A stretch of 64,000 nucleotides of DNA from Paracoccaceae bacterium (GTDB lineage: Bacteria; Pseudomonadota; Alphaproteobacteria; Rhodobacterales; Rhodobacteraceae), in assembly GCA_020832445.1 (NCBI GenBank), contig JAFIEO010000032.1:62001-126000 (forward strand), in the 5' to 3' direction. Position 1 is the stretch's first letter. Every line of letters begins with the position of its first letter. This document shows positions 7,510 to 18,641 of this stretch, in pieces. The position numbers and the translations under genes are program-made. The notes under the pieces were generated by a model. The model saw nothing but the letters and a program-made list of their open reading frames with translations. It did no database searches and was not told the DNA's origin.

Positions 7510-9162
7510 ATGGCGACATTCAACCCGGCGCCTGAAACGCTCATCGCGATCCGCAAGCATGGCGCGTTTGGAATCTGCCTGTTGCTATGGGGGATGGTCG
7601 CTCAGGCGGCCTTCATCGGATGGGCACTTGCTGTTTCGTCAACCTATATACTGCTGTGCATGACGGCATTGGCGGGTGTCGTGACATTTGAATACAAACG
7701 AAATCCCGCCGGCGAAAGCGTACAATTGACGTCCGCCGCAGCACTTGCGATCGGCGTTGCGCTCTTGGTGTCGCAATTTGCCGAACACCCCTGGCAGCCA
7801 GACATGCATATGCAGTTCTTTGCTGCATTGGCGGTGCTCGGGATTTACTGCAACTGGCGCGCAATCGTCCTTTATACGGGGCTGGTTGCCGTGCATCATC
7901 TGACATTGACGCTCGTTCTGCCTGCGGCGGTTCTGCCTGGGGGGACGGATATCGGGCGCGTATTTCTGCACGCCGCTATCTTGCTTGTTGAAGCTGTCGC
8001 GCTGGTTGTCATCGCGGAGTTTATCCGTCGTGCCTTGTCGCGGGCAACAGAGGAGGCCCGAAAGGCCCGGGCCGCCAGCGATGAAGCAGAGGCGTTGCGC
8101 CTTGATCAGGCAGAGTTGGCAGAACAGGTTGCGGCAGAAAAGGCCGCAGAGGCAGCCCGTCAGCAGCGTGTCGTCCGAGAGTTGGAGGCAGGGTTGTTGC
8201 GTTTGTCCGAAGGAAATCTGAAGGCCTCCATCGACAGCCCGGACGATGATCCATTCCCGGCCGAATACGAGAGTATTCGTCAGGCGTACAACCAGACATT
8301 GCTGCTGCAGGATGATCTTATGGTTCGGGTGGATCTTGTTGCCGGTTCTGTCAGGTCCGAAGCGGTGGAGATTGAACGCGCGGCGCAGCAACTGTTCGAG
8401 CGTGCACAGGCTCAGACCGCCAGTTTGCGTGATGGCCGTATCGCCTTGCAGCGCGTGATTGAACTTGTGGATTCCAGCCAAGCTGACTCCCGCGCGGCAA
8501 CGGATGAAAGCCGTGAAAGCGAAAGCCAGGCCACAGCGGGGCGCAGCATCATGCAAGATGCCGTTGAAGCCATGCGCGCCATTGAAGAAAGCTCAGAGCA
8601 GATATCGCGGATTATCGGTGTAATCGAAGATATTGCCTTCCAGACCAATCTTCTTGCGTTGAATGCGGGTGTCGAGGCCGCACGCGCGGGCGATGCCGGA
8701 CGCGGCTTTGCCGTTGTGGCAGCCGAAGTGCGTGGTCTGGCTGAACGTGCCTCCGGGTCCGCCCGGGAAATTCGCGCGCTTATTGCGCAAGGGTCCGGCC
8801 ATGTCAGTAATGGTGCAGGGCTTGTCCGCCGCACGACTGACGCCTTGTCCGGTATCGTCGAGCGTGCTTCTGAAGTTCACAGGCTTATGGATGGCATTAG
8901 TGCTGCATCTACCGATCAGCTTGCAGGTTTGCACCGGACAGATACCGTGATGGATCAGGCGGAATCCATCAATGCCCAAACGCAAGATGCCGCGCAGGAT
9001 GCGCGCGCGGTGGCCGTCAGTATCGGCAAACAGGCAGATGAACTTGTGGCCACCTTGCAATCGTATCTGACAACGCCTGATCGGATGGATTGGTCCGGCA
9101 TCGAACATCCGGCGGAACCTGTCCAACCCGCCCCTGAAATACGTTTCTCAAGGAGTGGGTGA
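7510..9162 (+). CDS. Methyl-accepting chemotaxis protein with a multi-span membrane N-terminus
   Basis: A 550-aa receptor. I start it at the ATG at 7510, after AAAGGAAA and two bases past the preceding stop; the frame is open further upstream. Residues about 18-175 contain several hydrophobic segments with short loops rather than a large periplasmic sensor, so the signal is probably sensed within or near the membrane. A coiled region (about 180-225) and an HAMP-like stretch (DPFPAEYE) lead to the signalling domain, whose hairpin tip reads [20 protein letters not shown] with [18 protein letters not shown] after it. No terminal CheR/CheB-tethering pentapeptide is seen. It shares the DPFPAEYE linker with the next receptor. 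Confidence 0.92.
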   Translation: MATFNPAPETLIAIRKHGAFGICLLLWGMVAQAAFIGWALAVSSTYILLCMTALAGVVTFEYKRNPAGESVQLTSAAALAIGVALLVSQFAEHPWQPDMHMQFFAALAVLGIYCNWRAIVLYTGLVAVHHLTLTLVLPAAVLPGGTDIGRVFLHAAILLVEAVALVVIAEFIRRALSRATEEARKARAASDEAEALRLDQAELAEQVAAEKAAEAARQQRVVRELEAGLLRLSEGNLKASIDSPDDDPFPAEYESIRQAYNQTLLLQDDLMVRVDLVAGSVRSEAVEIERAAQQLFERAQAQTASLRDGRIALQRVIELVDSSQADSRAATDESRESESQATAGRSIMQDAVEAMRAIEESSEQISRIIGVIEDIAFQTNLLALNAGVEAARAGDAGRGFAVVAAEVRGLAERASGSAREIRALIAQGSGHVSNGAGLVRRTTDALSGIVERASEVHRLMDGISAASTDQLAGLHRTDTVMDQAESINAQTQDAAQDARAVAVSIGKQADELVATLQSYLTTPDRMDWSGIEHPAEPVQPAPEIRFSRSG

Positions 9163-9262
9163 TGACCAGATGTTGTGCTTTCACGAAAAGGAACCGCCGG
9201 TGTCCGGGTTCCGGCCGACTCCAATACGTTTCATGCAATTCAGCTAAGTCCTGAGGAAAACC

Positions 9263-11473
9263 ATGTTGAAAAATACCAAAACAGCCACACAAATCGCCAG
9301 CGGTTTTTCTGTCGTCCTGGTCCTGATTGTCGCACTTGGGCTATTTAGCTGGCAAAGGCTGGCATCGATGACAAATGCGGTCAGTGATATCGAAACCGCT
9401 ATGGATATTACAATATCTGCGGTCGGGTTGGGACGAGAAGTCACAGAAGCGGGGTTGGCCCTGCAAGAATACAGGCGCACCGCGGACCCGGCCGATGCCG
9501 AGCGAACCGTCATCGAAATGCAAGAGGTTCGCAATGTGGCCCTGATGCTTGCGGATGCCGGCTTCGACACCGCCTCGGGTATGGCTGCTCTGAAAGACCG
9601 CCATCTTGAAGAGCTGTCGGCCTTTGTTGACCTATACAACCACCGCGAGGCGCTGAAATCCGGGTTGCAATCCCTTGGGATAGAGCATCGCCGTAATCTT
9701 GGGCGCCTCGTGACTTTACTGGAAGAACGTGAGTTGGACACTGCCGCCTATCTCGCGCTGCGCGCCTCTGAGAGCTTTCTTGTCACACGCGTCCGTGTTG
9801 ACAGATTCATCGATGGAATGCCTGTATCGGAACTGGACACGGCGACGGCGCCATATGAAGCGACGCTCGGTTATCTATCTCGTTTGACAGGAACTGGCCT
9901 GAGTGTTGATGAGCGTGCACTTCTGGGTGCTACTCAACGCGGCCTTGCAGAATTCTGGAGCTTGGCGCATGAAATTCGCACTGTCGAAATCTCCAGCAGG
10001 GAAGCGCTTGACGTTGTTCTTGCGACCACGACACAAGTCATGTCGCAGTTGGCACGCGTTTTGGAGGAAATCCGCACTGCGCGTGAAGCGTTGAATGCTT
10101 CAGCATATGATCTGGTTGATCAGACTGTGTATTCGATTCTGGCGGGCGTGGCTTTTGCTGCTGTGCTGGGCGCGATAATCGCAGGGTCGTTGTCGTTTTC
10201 GGTGTCGCGCAGGCTGTCGACACTTGTTCAGCAGACCACGCGCCTTGCCGATGGGGATTTGACTGTTGAAATCACTGATGCCCAAGGTAGCGGAGATATC
10301 GCGCAAATGGGTCAAGCGCTTACTGTGTTCAAGGAAAATGCCGCAGCCCGGATTCAGGCGGAAGAAGAAGCGCGTCGTATCGAAGCCGTGGCAAACGAGA
10401 AACAGGAGCAGGAACGGCGGCGCCAGACGCGTGTTGTTCGCGACGTTGAAGATGCATTGACGCGGCTGGCGCGCGGTGAGTTGACACATGCTATTCCCAG
10501 CCCTGCCAATGACCCGTTCCCGGCAGAATATGAAGAACTGCGCACTGCGTTCAATACTGTGGCCTCAAATCTGGCCGATACAATGTCGCGTATTGTGTCC
10601 GTTGCAGAACAGGTGCGTGGCGGATCTGATGAGATTACGTCTGCCGCGCAGGATTTGTCGGGGCGTGCCGAAACTCAGGCTGCAACCCTCGAGCAATCGG
10701 CAGCCGCGCTCAACGAGCTTACGGAAAGTGTCCGCTCAACCGCTGAACTTGCCAAAACTGCTGAGAACGTGACGCGCGATAACCGTATGATTGCAGAAGA
10801 AGGGACCGCCATCGTCCGGGACGCCATTACTGCGATGCAGAAAATTGAGAAATCCTCAGATCAGATCACACGAATCATCGGGGTGATTGATGATATTGCG
10901 TTCCAGACAAATCTGTTGGCCCTGAACGCTGGCGTCGAAGCCGCGCGCGCGGGGGAGGCCGGTCGCGGCTTTGCAGTCGTCGCTTCGGAAGTCCGTGGTC
11001 TTGCACAGCGTGCATCCGATTCCGCCCGGGAAATCAAAGGCTTGATTTCAGAAAGCGCGCAACAGGTGGAAGCCGGTTCGTCACTCGTAACAAGGACAGG
11101 GGGGAGCCTGGAGCAAATTCTTCACAAAGCAAAGGATGTATCGGATCAGGCGTCTTCCATTGCTATTGCTGCTGCAGATCAGTCAAGTGCCTTGGGCGAG
11201 ATCAACTCAGGTGTGAACCAGCTGGATCAGGTCACACAGCAAAATGCAGCGGTGGCAGAACAGACCAATGCAGCGGCCAGTTCGTTGCAACAGCAAGCCG
11301 ATATCCTCTTGGGCGAGTTGTCCAATTTCAAGTTTAACAGAACTTCGGGTTCGACGGCAAAGGTGTTGAAAATGCCATCAAACGACGCGCTACTGCCGGT
11401 CGGTGGTTTCCAGTCCAAACGCAACCCGGGTAAACAATCGGTCGGATCGCAAGCCAGACTTCTTGAGTTTTGA
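9263..11473 (+). CDS. Methyl-accepting chemotaxis protein with a large periplasmic sensor domain
   Basis: A 736-aa receptor of classical layout. TM1 is at about 11-30, the periplasmic helical ligand-binding domain at about 31-285, and TM2 at about 290-312 ([17 protein letters not shown]). A HAMP domain follows, then a second HAMP-like linker ([15 protein letters not shown]) and the methylation and signalling helices. The tip reads [25 protein letters not shown]. Alternating [14 protein letters not shown]-type and [14 protein letters not shown]-type segments are likely methylation helices. It ends with LLEF, without a recognisable NWETF tail. The ligand cannot be predicted. It is the last gene of the rightward che operon, about 100 bp after the previous receptor. 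Confidence 0.95.
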   Translation: MLKNTKTATQIASGFSVVLVLIVALGLFSWQRLASMTNAVSDIETAMDITISAVGLGREVTEAGLALQEYRRTADPADAERTVIEMQEVRNVALMLADAGFDTASGMAALKDRHLEELSAFVDLYNHREALKSGLQSLGIEHRRNLGRLVTLLEERELDTAAYLALRASESFLVTRVRVDRFIDGMPVSELDTATAPYEATLGYLSRLTGTGLSVDERALLGATQRGLAEFWSLAHEIRTVEISSREALDVVLATTTQVMSQLARVLEEIRTAREALNASAYDLVDQTVYSILAGVAFAAVLGAIIAGSLSFSVSRRLSTLVQQTTRLADGDLTVEITDAQGSGDIAQMGQALTVFKENAAARIQAEEEARRIEAVANEKQEQERRRQTRVVRDVEDALTRLARGELTHAIPSPANDPFPAEYEELRTAFNTVASNLADTMSRIVSVAEQVRGGSDEITSAAQDLSGRAETQAATLEQSAAALNELTESVRSTAELAKTAENVTRDNRMIAEEGTAIVRDAITAMQKIEKSSDQITRIIGVIDDIAFQTNLLALNAGVEAARAGEAGRGFAVVASEVRGLAQRASDSAREIKGLISESAQQVEAGSSLVTRTGGSLEQILHKAKDVSDQASSIAIAAADQSSALGEINSGVNQLDQVTQQNAAVAEQTNAAASSLQQQADILLGELSNFKFNRTSGSTAKVLKMPSNDALLPVGGFQSKRNPGKQSVGSQARLLEF

Positions 11474-11602
11474 CAAACGACATCAGCTCAATCTTTGCTG
11501 TTACAGCAATGGACAGGCCAAAAGCTAGCTGTCACACGCGATATACAGAAGGGGTCTGAAAAATATAAATATACTGAATGCGCAGCCGCCTTCGTGAGTG
11601 CA

Positions 11603-11630
11603 ACGGTTATGCTGTCCGCAGCATAACCGT
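11603..11630. terminator. Perfect hairpin between the receptor gene and the thioesterase gene
   Basis: An 11-bp perfect inverted repeat (ACGGTTATGCT / AGCATAACCGT) with a 6-base loop lies between two converging genes. No T-run follows on either strand, so it may act as a bidirectional transcription stop or a 3'-end stabiliser. Confidence 0.5.
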
Positions 11631-11675
11631 AACTCTACCAGACGCGATCGGCGAGATGGGATCGTTCCATACGGC

Positions 11676-12092
11676 TTAGTCTTGCGGGTCAAATATCATC
11701 TGGGTCTGGGTAACAACCGCTGCGAGTTTGTTGTCACCTCGGAATATCCGGGTTTGCCAGACCTGCGTTTTGCGACCGCGGTGGATTGGTGTCGTCTCTG
11801 TGGTCAAAATCTTGCCTATCGCGATGGCACGCAGGAAATTTGTCTTGCTTTCTATTGTTGTAGTCCCTTGGCCTTTGGCCAGATTGAGGAAGGTTGCAGT
11901 ACCACCCAGATTATCTGCCAGCCCCATTATTGCACCACCATGCAGCACGCCATTGCGATTGCCCAGTGCCTCTGTCACTTCAAGTTCTGCGCGCAGGCAA
12001 TCGGGATCTGCGTGGACGATGCGCAAACCCAGAAGCTTTGCAAAAGGCGGTTGTTGATTGGCTATTTCATCATGGCGGCTTTCATCTGACAT
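11676..12092 (-). CDS. PaaI-type hotdog thioesterase
   Basis: A 138-aa single hotdog-fold protein of the PaaI/YbgC-like acyl-CoA thioesterase group. The key stretch is NGVLHGGAIMGLADNLGG at about residues 48-65, in which HGG plus the downstream Asp form the usual active site of PaaI enzymes. KTNFLRAIAIGKILTTET follows in the position of the central strand. It probably hydrolyses an aromatic or medium-chain acyl-CoA; the substrate is not evident. It converges with the upstream chemoreceptor gene and stands alone. Confidence 0.85.
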   Translation of the reverse strand: MSDESRHDEIANQQPPFAKLLGLRIVHADPDCLRAELEVTEALGNRNGVLHGGAIMGLADNLGGTATFLNLAKGQGTTTIESKTNFLRAIAIGKILTTETTPIHRGRKTQVWQTRIFRGDNKLAAVVTQTQMIFDPQD

Positions 12093-12350
12093 CGGCGTTC
12101 ATTCAATCTTTTTAAAGCTGCGGATAGGCTTGGTCATATAGATGGCAAACTGTAGCAACGGGGACCGGAGCTTGAAAGGCGGAAATGCTGACAGAGAGTT
12201 CGAAGAACCGATATCTGCATTGCAGCTTCGTGATGAGGCTACGCTTACAGGCTGAGGTTTATTCAGCACATCAACATACACGGCATATAAAGGCATCTTT
12301 ATTTCGCACACAGGCCAATGACAAAAACTATAAGTCATTGAGTCGCAAAA
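12093..12350. other. Intergenic stretch between the thioesterase gene and tRNA-Val
   Basis: This 258-bp stretch is downstream of the leftward tRNA and upstream of the leftward thioesterase gene. It should hold the end of the tRNA transcript and the thioesterase promoter. I see no gene, repeat or strong hairpin. Confidence 0.4.
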
Positions 12351-12426
<76 letters not shown>

Positions 12427-12539
12427 GCTGCGCTTGCGTTTAGTCAGATTCGCGCGCGTCTGCAATATGGGAACAGCATTGTTTCGCACAAGATTGCAGT
12501 TAATTTTATTTTAACCAAGGCAGTGAAATACTGTGGCTT

Positions 12540-12833
12540 ATGTTTAGATGGATTTTCATGCCCGTTTTGTTCATTGCAGGATGCGATTCACCCTCGCCCT
12601 GGTTGGTGCATGGCACGGCCACATCCGTCACCGCCGACGGCTATGCGATGACTGTCTGGCAAGCGGGTGACAGTGTTGAGGTTATCCGCCATGGCTACGC
12701 GCCGCGCCGTGACCAGAAGCGGCTGCGTCCTGCGATGGCGCGCGCTATTGCTGATGTGACAGGGTGCGATATTCGCCCGGGGACGCTGGAAGGGGACAGT
12801 GGCGTGCTGCGCGCGAAGCTGGATTGTGGCTGA
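12540..12833 (+). CDS. Small putative lipoprotein
   Basis: A 97-aa protein with a short signal peptide ending in a lipobox, LFIAGC, with the lipidated Cys at residue 15. The mature part, HGTATSVTADGYAMTVWQAGDSVEVIRHGYAPRR and onward, has a small beta-rich look and two further cysteines (GCDIRPG and LDCG near the C-terminus). No Pfam family comes to mind. The start is the ATG at 12540, and the next gene begins 110 bp downstream. It probably sits in the inner or outer membrane facing the periplasm; its function is unknown. Confidence 0.7.
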   Translation: MFRWIFMPVLFIAGCDSPSPWLVHGTATSVTADGYAMTVWQAGDSVEVIRHGYAPRRDQKRLRPAMARAIADVTGCDIRPGTLEGDSGVLRAKLDCG

Positions 12834-12943
12834 GCGCTAATCTGGACTGCATGGCAAATTTTGTGATCGAATTTGCGCCAAATCAAGGTTCGCACGTCCG
12901 CAATATGGTTGCTGTGGTGCATTCATTTGACACGAGGTGCACC

Positions 12944-13126
12944 ATGACCAGAATGTTTCCACTGATTTTCAGTATTGTCGGCGTAACCTGCGCGGGTATC
13001 GGTGTCGTTGTCGCGCTGTCCATCGGACAGGATACACTTCAGCCGATCCTTGCATGGGCAGCAGGGGGGGCTGTGGTTGGTGTGGTCGCAAGCTGGATCA
13101 TCGCGCGCAAGCTGATCGAAAACTAA
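12944..13126 (+). CDS. Small two-span membrane protein
   Basis: A 60-aa protein with two hydrophobic segments (about residues 5-27 and 33-53) joined by a short polar turn (GQDTLQP) and a basic tail (RKLIEN). The start is the ATG at 12944; the same frame is open upstream, but that part crosses the end of the lipoprotein gene and is not hydrophobic. A poor ribosome site (GAGGTG) lies about 8 bases upstream. Function is unknown; small inner-membrane proteins of this shape are common in Rhodobacterales. A long hairpin follows its stop codon. Confidence 0.6.
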   Translation: MTRMFPLIFSIVGVTCAGIGVVVALSIGQDTLQPILAWAAGGAVVGVVASWIIARKLIEN

Positions 13127-13127
13127 G

Positions 13128-13168
13128 CTGAAACGCGCAAAACCTGCAACTGGTTTTGCGCGTTTCAG
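13128..13168. terminator. Long bidirectional hairpin between converging genes
   Basis: A 17-bp perfect inverted repeat (13128-13144 with 13152-13168, arms CTGAAACGCGCAAAACC and its complement) with a 7-base loop starts two bases after the small membrane protein gene and faces the converging esterase gene. The arms carry AAAA/TTTT, but no T-run follows the stem. Confidence 0.65.
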
Positions 13169-13214
13169 CAGGCGAGATCAAATGCGCGATCGTGACGGAT
13201 GCAGCGCAGGACAA

Positions 13215-13979
13215 TCAGTCGAACCACATGCGCGCAGTCGCTTCAAACGGGCGCGGGGCTTCGGCATGTAGCCAATGGCCCGCACCCGGCAATTTGGCGA
13301 ATTTCGCGTCTGGGAACAGCGCCTTGATGGCAGGGCGATGTTCGGGCAGGACATAATCGGATTTTGCCCCGCTCAGGAACAGGGCAGGGCCGTCAAAGCG
13401 ACCGCTTACATCATCCGGCCAGCCAGTGATGCGGTCCATTTCGTGTTCCAGCACATCCAGATTCAGGCGCCAGCGCGGTGGTGATGCGCGCAGGTCCAGC
13501 GATTGCAGCAAGAACGCCCGCACGCCTGGATCCGTGACACTGATGGCCAGTGCGGCATCCGCATTGGCGCGGGTTTTCAGCGCTGAAATATCCATTGCGC
13601 GCATGGCGGTGATGAAATGCGACTGGCTGTGGGCATAGGTGACGGGCGCAATATCGGCGACCAGCAGGCGGTTCACCAGTTCAGGCTGTGTCAGCGCCAG
13701 CATCATCGCCGCCTTGCCACCCATGGAATGGCCCAGAACATCCATTTTCTGGCTTTCGGCGGCGATGACCTGGGCCAGATCACTGGCCAGATCATCATAT
13801 CCATGGCTGTCATACCACGGGCTTTCGCCATGGTTGCGCATATCCACGCTGACAACCTGCCGACTGTCGGCCAGCCGTTTGGCGATGGCCCCCCAGTTGC
13901 GCGCGGACCCGAACAGCCCATGCACAATCAGCAGGGGCGGCAGGTCAGTGGGCGTGCCGTTTCGCAAGATGTTCAGCAT
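13215..13979 (-). CDS. Alpha/beta hydrolase, YbfF-type esterase
   Basis: A 254-aa alpha/beta hydrolase. I start at the ATG at 13979 (MLNILRNG), because the longer frame to 14111 runs into the glyA coding sequence. Landmarks are the oxyanion HGLFGSARNWG (about 20-30), the DMRNHGESPW strand, the nucleophile elbow GHSMGGKAA with Ser at about 95, an acidic residue in LSGAKSDYV and a final catalytic His in GAGHWLHAE. This layout matches E. coli YbfF, a short-chain acyl esterase. It lies downstream of glyA in the same direction with 40 bp between, so cotranscription is possible. Confidence 0.85.
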   Translation of the reverse strand: MLNILRNGTPTDLPPLLIVHGLFGSARNWGAIAKRLADSRQVVSVDMRNHGESPWYDSHGYDDLASDLAQVIAAESQKMDVLGHSMGGKAAMMLALTQPELVNRLLVADIAPVTYAHSQSHFITAMRAMDISALKTRANADAALAISVTDPGVRAFLLQSLDLRASPPRWRLNLDVLEHEMDRITGWPDDVSGRFDGPALFLSGAKSDYVLPEHRPAIKALFPDAKFAKLPGAGHWLHAEAPRPFEATARMWFD

Positions 13980-14019
13980 GGGGGTATGGCCTGCGCGTAT
14001 GCCGCACAGGCCCCTTTGG

Positions 14020-15315
14020 TTACAACTGCGGATAGATAGGAAAGCGGGCGCAAAGCTCCGCAACCTCGGCCTTGACGCGGGCTTCGACAGCGGCGTTTCC
14101 ATCCTCGCCATTCGCGGCCAGCCCGTCTACAACAGCCACGATCCAGTCCCCGATCTGGCGGAATTCGGCTTCGGTAAAGCCGCGCGTTGTGCCCGCGGGC
14201 GACCCCAGACGAATGCCGCTGGTGACAGTGGGGCTTTCGGTATCAAACGGGATGCCGTTCTTGTTGCAGGTGATATGCGCGCGCCCCAGTGCCTTTTCGG
14301 TGGCGTTGCCCTTCACGCCTTTGGGGCGCAAGTCCACCAGCAACAGGTGCGAATCCGTGCCGCCTGTCACAATGTCGACGCCGCCCTTGACCAGTTGATC
14401 GGCCAGTGCCTGTGCGTTCTTGATCACCTGTTTCTGGTAATCGATGAAACCGGGTTGCAGCGCTTCGCCAAAGGCGATGGCCTTGGCGGCAATCACATGC
14501 ATCAGCGGGCCGCCCTGAATGCCGGGGAAAATGGCCGAGTTGACCTTTTTGGCGATGGACTCGTCATTGGTCAGGATCATGCCGCCGCGCGGGCCGCGCA
14601 GGGTTTTATGGGTGGTGGTGGTGGCAACATGCGCATGCGGGAACGGGCTGGGATACAGCCCCGCCGCGACCAGCCCCGCAAAATGCGCCATATCGACCAG
14701 CAGAATGGCCCCCACGCTGTCGGCGATTTTGCGCATGCGGGCGAAATCGATGATGCGCGGAATGGCAGACCCGCCCGCAATCAGCATCTTGGGCTGGTGT
14801 TCCTGGGCCAGCGCTTCGATCTGGTCGTAATCGATGGCGTAATCTTCTTGTCGCACGCCATATTGCACGGCGTTGAACCATTTGCCCGACTGGTTGGGTT
14901 TCGCGCCATGGGTCAGGTGGCCGCCTGCATCCAGTGACATGCCCAGAATGGTATCGCCCGGTTTCAGAAGTGCGGTGAACACACCCTGATTGGCCTGCGA
15001 ACCCGAATTGGGCTGCACATTGGCAAAGCTGCAACCAAACAATTTGCAGGCGCGTTCAATCGCCAGATTTTCGGCCACATCCACATATTGGCACCCGCCA
15101 TAGTAGCGCCGCCCCGGATACCCTTCGGCATATTTGTTGGTCAGCACGGACCCTTGCGCGTCCATAACCGCCCTGGAGACGATGTTTTCTGATGCGATCA
15201 GTTCGATCTCGTCGCGCTGGCGGCCCAGTTCGGCCTGCATCGCGGCAAAAATTTCGGGGTCGCGGCTTTCGATCGCTTCGGTGAAAAAGCCAGTATCGCG
15301 TGGTGTCGTATCCAT
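14020..15315 (-). CDS. glyA: Serine hydroxymethyltransferase
   Basis: A 431-aa PLP enzyme that interconverts serine and glycine and loads one-carbon units on tetrahydrofolate. Full length and well conserved: [10 protein letters not shown] near residue 40, PNSGSQAN (102-109), [14 protein letters not shown], and the PLP-binding Lys237 in [14 protein letters not shown]. The C-terminal [27 protein letters not shown] motif is also typical. The start at 15315 is preceded by GGAGG. No riboswitch-like structure was evident in the 5' region. Confidence 0.98.
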   Translation of the reverse strand: MDTTPRDTGFFTEAIESRDPEIFAAMQAELGRQRDEIELIASENIVSRAVMDAQGSVLTNKYAEGYPGRRYYGGCQYVDVAENLAIERACKLFGCSFANVQPNSGSQANQGVFTALLKPGDTILGMSLDAGGHLTHGAKPNQSGKWFNAVQYGVRQEDYAIDYDQIEALAQEHQPKMLIAGGSAIPRIIDFARMRKIADSVGAILLVDMAHFAGLVAAGLYPSPFPHAHVATTTTHKTLRGPRGGMILTNDESIAKKVNSAIFPGIQGGPLMHVIAAKAIAFGEALQPGFIDYQKQVIKNAQALADQLVKGGVDIVTGGTDSHLLLVDLRPKGVKGNATEKALGRAHITCNKNGIPFDTESPTVTSGIRLGSPAGTTRGFTEAEFRQIGDWIVAVVDGLAANGEDGNAAVEARVKAEVAELCARFPIYPQL

Positions 15316-15537
15316 TGGGCAGCCTCCGGAAGGGTCTGATCAGGGTTTGGGGTTCAATTAGCGCATGACGGCCCGTTGGGAAAGGCTTGATTGCGGCGCA
15401 AGGGTGCGGTTCAGCGACCCATCTGCACGCGCGGGTTTCCTATTGGCGCGCTTGGGCTGGCATGGGAACCAGCCCTTGCCAATCGGGGTGGTTACAGGTC
15501 ACATGGCGCGACAGACCCTGACACCGCAGAGGATAGC

Positions 15538-16299
15538 ATGTCTTCAGATATCGCCTTTCTGGCCAGCGCGGCCCCGGACGCACAAGCGGCGTTTTCGGAT
15601 CTTAGCGCGCAATACGGGAATTGCCCGCTGGACAGCGCGCGGGTGATTGTCGCCTTGGGGGGCGACGGGTTCATGTTGCAGACGCTGCATTCCACCCAAG
15701 CGCTGGACACGCCCGTTTATGGCATGAACCGTGGCACGGTCGGGTTCATGATGAATGCCTACCGCACGGACGGGTTGCTGGCGCGGCTGGAACAGGCGGA
15801 AATGGCCGTGCTGAACCCCCTGCGGATGAGTGCGACGCGCATCGACGGGACCAAGGCCGATGTGCTGGCCATTAATGAAGTGTCGTTGTTGCGACAGGGC
15901 GCGCAGGCCGCGAAGCTGCGTATTGTGGTTGACGGGCGGCAGCGGCTGGATGAGTTGGTCTGTGATGGCGTCATTCTTAGCACACCTGCGGGGTCTACTG
16001 CCTATAATTATTCCGCGCATGGGCCGATCCTGCCCATCGGGTCGGATGTGCTGGCATTGACGCCGGTTGCCGCATTCCGCCCACGTCGCTGGCGCGGGGC
16101 GTTGCTGCCCAAGGACAGCCATGTGCGTTTTGAAGTCATCGACCCTGCCAAGCGCCCGGTCATGGCCGATGCCGACAGCCGGTCGGTGCGCAATGTGCTA
16201 AGTGTCGATATCAGGTCGGACAACCGCATTGCGCATAAGCTGCTGTTTGATCCCGGCCACGGGTTGGAAGAACGCCTGATCCGCGAACAATTCGTCTGA
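15538..16299 (+). CDS. nadK: NAD kinase
   Basis: Phosphorylates NAD to NADP. I start at the ATG at 15538 (MSSDIAFLAS), giving 253 aa; the frame is open upstream to 15391 but that extension lacks NAD kinase character. Signatures are GGDG at 41-44 with FMLQTLH, YGMNRGTVGFMMN (about 60-72), ING-like INEVSLLR, and TPAGSTAYNYSAHGPILP, the conserved NAD-binding segment. The gene is divergent from glyA. A rho-independent terminator follows at once. Confidence 0.95.
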   Translation: MSSDIAFLASAAPDAQAAFSDLSAQYGNCPLDSARVIVALGGDGFMLQTLHSTQALDTPVYGMNRGTVGFMMNAYRTDGLLARLEQAEMAVLNPLRMSATRIDGTKADVLAINEVSLLRQGAQAAKLRIVVDGRQRLDELVCDGVILSTPAGSTAYNYSAHGPILPIGSDVLALTPVAAFRPRRWRGALLPKDSHVRFEVIDPAKRPVMADADSRSVRNVLSVDIRSDNRIAHKLLFDPGHGLEERLIREQFV

Positions 16300-16317
16300 C
16301 GCCCCGCTGGCCAATAA

Positions 16318-16351
16318 AAAGCCCCGCGCGCAGGTGCGGCGGGGCTTTCGT
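16318..16351. terminator. Bidirectional rho-independent terminator, nadK / tkt
   Basis: A 10-bp perfect stem, AAAGCCCCGC (16318-16327) with GCGGGGCTTT (16339-16348), has an A-run before and T-residues after. It serves the converging nadK and transketolase genes. Confidence 0.85.
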
Positions 16352-16405
16352 GTTTTGATACACAAGTCCTTGGGCGCATGACTGGCACGCGCCCGCAGGG
16401 GTGGC

Positions 16406-18424
16406 TTACAACAGCGCCTTGACCTTTTGCGCGACATCTTTGGCGGTGATGCCGAATTGCTTGTAAAGTTCGGGCGCGGGGGCTGATGCCCCGAACCCGT
16501 CCATACCCACAAAACCGGCCTTTTCGCGGCGGCCGCGTTCATCGCACAGCCAGCGGTCCCAGCCAAAGCGCACGCCGGCTTCAATGGCCACGCGCACAGG
16601 GCCTGCGGGCAGAACCTTACGGCGGTAGGCGTCAGACTGGTCGGCGAACAATTCCCAGCACGGAAAGGACACAACGCGCGTGCCAATCCCTTCGGCCTGA
16701 AGCAACTCGCGCGCGGCCATTGCGATTTCCACCTCGGACCCCGTGGCCATCAGGATGGCCTGACGTTTGCCTGTTGCCTCGGCCAGAACATAGGCCCCTT
16801 GCGCGGTCTGGTTCTTGACCTTGTGATCAAGGCGCAGCGTGGGCAGGTTCTGCCGGCTTAACGCCAGCACTGAAGGTGTGCTTGGCGCGGTCAGGGCAAT
16901 TTCCCACGCTTCGGCGGTTTCCACCGTGTCGCAGGGCCGGAACACATATGTGTTGGGGGTGGCGCGCAAAATGGCCAGATGCTCAACCGGCTGGTGCGTT
17001 GGCCCGTCTTCGCCAAGGCCGATGGAATCATGCGTCATCACATAGGTGACGGGCGCGCCCATCAGTGCCGACAGGCGCATGGCCCCGCGTGCATAATCGG
17101 TGAAGCACATGAATGTGCCGCCATAGGGTTTGACACCGCCATGCAGCACCATGCCGTTCATCGCCGCAGCCATACCGTGTTCGCGAATGCCGTAATAGAC
17201 ATAACGCCCCTTGCGGTCATCGGCGCTGAACACGCCCAGACCTGCGGTCTTGGTGTTGTTCGACCCTGTCAGGTCCGCAGACCCGCCCATGGTTTCGGGC
17301 ATGATTTCGTTGACAACTTCCAGCACCATTTCCGATGATTTGCGCGTGGCCACCTTTGGGGCGGTTTCGCTGATCTGTTTTTTCAGCGCGCGGATGGCGG
17401 ATTCCAGCTTCTTTGGGGCCTCGCCTGCCATGCGGCGGGTGAATTCGGCCTGTTTGGTGCCCGACAGCCTGGCGAAACGGTCTTCCCATGCGGTGCGAGA
17501 CTCGGCGCCTTTGGCGCCAATGCTGCGCCATGCGTCCAGAATATCGGCAGGAATGTCGAATGCAGCATGCGGCCAGCCATAGATTTCCTTGGTGGCGGCA
17601 ATTTCCGCATCGCCAAGGGGCGATCCATGCGCGCCGTTTGTGTCGGCCTTCTTGGGGCTGCCAAAGCCGATGATGGTCTTGCAATCAATCAGCACAGGGC
17701 GATCAGACCCTTTGGCCGCTGTCAGCGCGCGGTCAATATCGGCAGGGTCATGCCCGTCACACGACAGCACTTTCCAGCCAGCGGCGGCGAAACGCGCGCG
17801 CTGGTCGGTGGAATCCGACAGGCTGACGCGCCCGTCAATGGTGATGTCGTTGTTGTCCCACATCACGATCAGGCGGCCCAGCTTCTGGTGGCCTGCCAGC
17901 CCGATGGCCTCGTGGCTGATCCCTTCCATCAGGCAGCCGTCACCAGCGATGACATAGGTGTAGTGATCCACGACTTTGGGGCCGAATTCGGCACGCAGTT
18001 TTTCTTCTGCCATGGCGAAGCCCACAGCGTTTGAAATGCCCTGACCCAGCGGGCCGGTCGTGGTTTCCACGCCCTTGACATGGCCGTATTCGGGATGGCC
18101 TGCGGTGATGGCCCCCCATTGGCGGAAATTCTTGATCTGCTCCAGCGTCATATCTTCATATCCGGTCAGATACAGCAACGCATAGATCAGCATGGACCCG
18201 TGACCGGCAGACAGGATGAAACGGTCGCGATCTGCCCAATCGGGGTGTTTGGGGTCGAATTTCAGGTGCTTCTCGAACAGCACGGTGGCCACATCGGCCA
18301 TGCCCATGGGCATGCCGGGATGGCCGGAATTTGCGGCCTGCACCGCATCCATGGCCAGCGTGCGGATGGCGGTGGCTTTTTTCCAGTGTTCTGGGTTGGC
18401 TTGACGAAGGGCGGCAATATCCAC
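16406..18424 (-). CDS. tkt: Transketolase
   Basis: A 672-aa thiamine-diphosphate enzyme of the pentose phosphate and Calvin-type pathways. Conserved landmarks are [14 protein letters not shown] (about 33-46), [12 protein letters not shown], the ThDP-binding [13 protein letters not shown] (about 158-170) with DNNDITIDG, the pyrimidine-domain [14 protein letters not shown] region, and [15 protein letters not shown]. Full length with no missing region. It converges with nadK and diverges from the coiled-coil/zapA pair. There is no adjacent cbb cluster, so a housekeeping role is likely. Confidence 0.98.
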   Translation of the reverse strand: MDIAALRQANPEHWKKATAIRTLAMDAVQAANSGHPGMPMGMADVATVLFEKHLKFDPKHPDWADRDRFILSAGHGSMLIYALLYLTGYEDMTLEQIKNFRQWGAITAGHPEYGHVKGVETTTGPLGQGISNAVGFAMAEEKLRAEFGPKVVDHYTYVIAGDGCLMEGISHEAIGLAGHQKLGRLIVMWDNNDITIDGRVSLSDSTDQRARFAAAGWKVLSCDGHDPADIDRALTAAKGSDRPVLIDCKTIIGFGSPKKADTNGAHGSPLGDAEIAATKEIYGWPHAAFDIPADILDAWRSIGAKGAESRTAWEDRFARLSGTKQAEFTRRMAGEAPKKLESAIRALKKQISETAPKVATRKSSEMVLEVVNEIMPETMGGSADLTGSNNTKTAGLGVFSADDRKGRYVYYGIREHGMAAAMNGMVLHGGVKPYGGTFMCFTDYARGAMRLSALMGAPVTYVMTHDSIGLGEDGPTHQPVEHLAILRATPNTYVFRPCDTVETAEAWEIALTAPSTPSVLALSRQNLPTLRLDHKVKNQTAQGAYVLAEATGKRQAILMATGSEVEIAMAARELLQAEGIGTRVVSFPCWELFADQSDAYRRKVLPAGPVRVAIEAGVRFGWDRWLCDERGRREKAGFVGMDGFGASAPAPELYKQFGITAKDVAQKVKALL

Positions 18425-18641
18425 GGGCAGCGGTCCTTATGAGGCGATGTTTGCGCTCTCCATAGCAGTCTGGGCCGCAAGTTCAAGCAAAGGCGGCCCT
18501 TGGCGGGGCTTTGCATTGGCAATGTTGGAAAAACGCCGGTTTGGTTGTAGGCTTTTCAAGATAACCTTGGCTGACTTGCCAGACGTGATTCGGCATGACA
18601 AAAAGAGAATTCGGAACAGGGCGACAGAAAGCAGGACGTAT

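Noticed and set aside
13639-14937. Long rightward frame (432 codons) opposite glyA
   Set aside because: It is the antisense shadow of serine hydroxymethyltransferase, whose motifs are unmistakable. Long antisense frames are expected in high-GC DNA.
15316-15390. Possible glycine or folate riboswitch upstream of glyA
   Set aside because: The leader is short and shows no tandem aptamer or conserved core.
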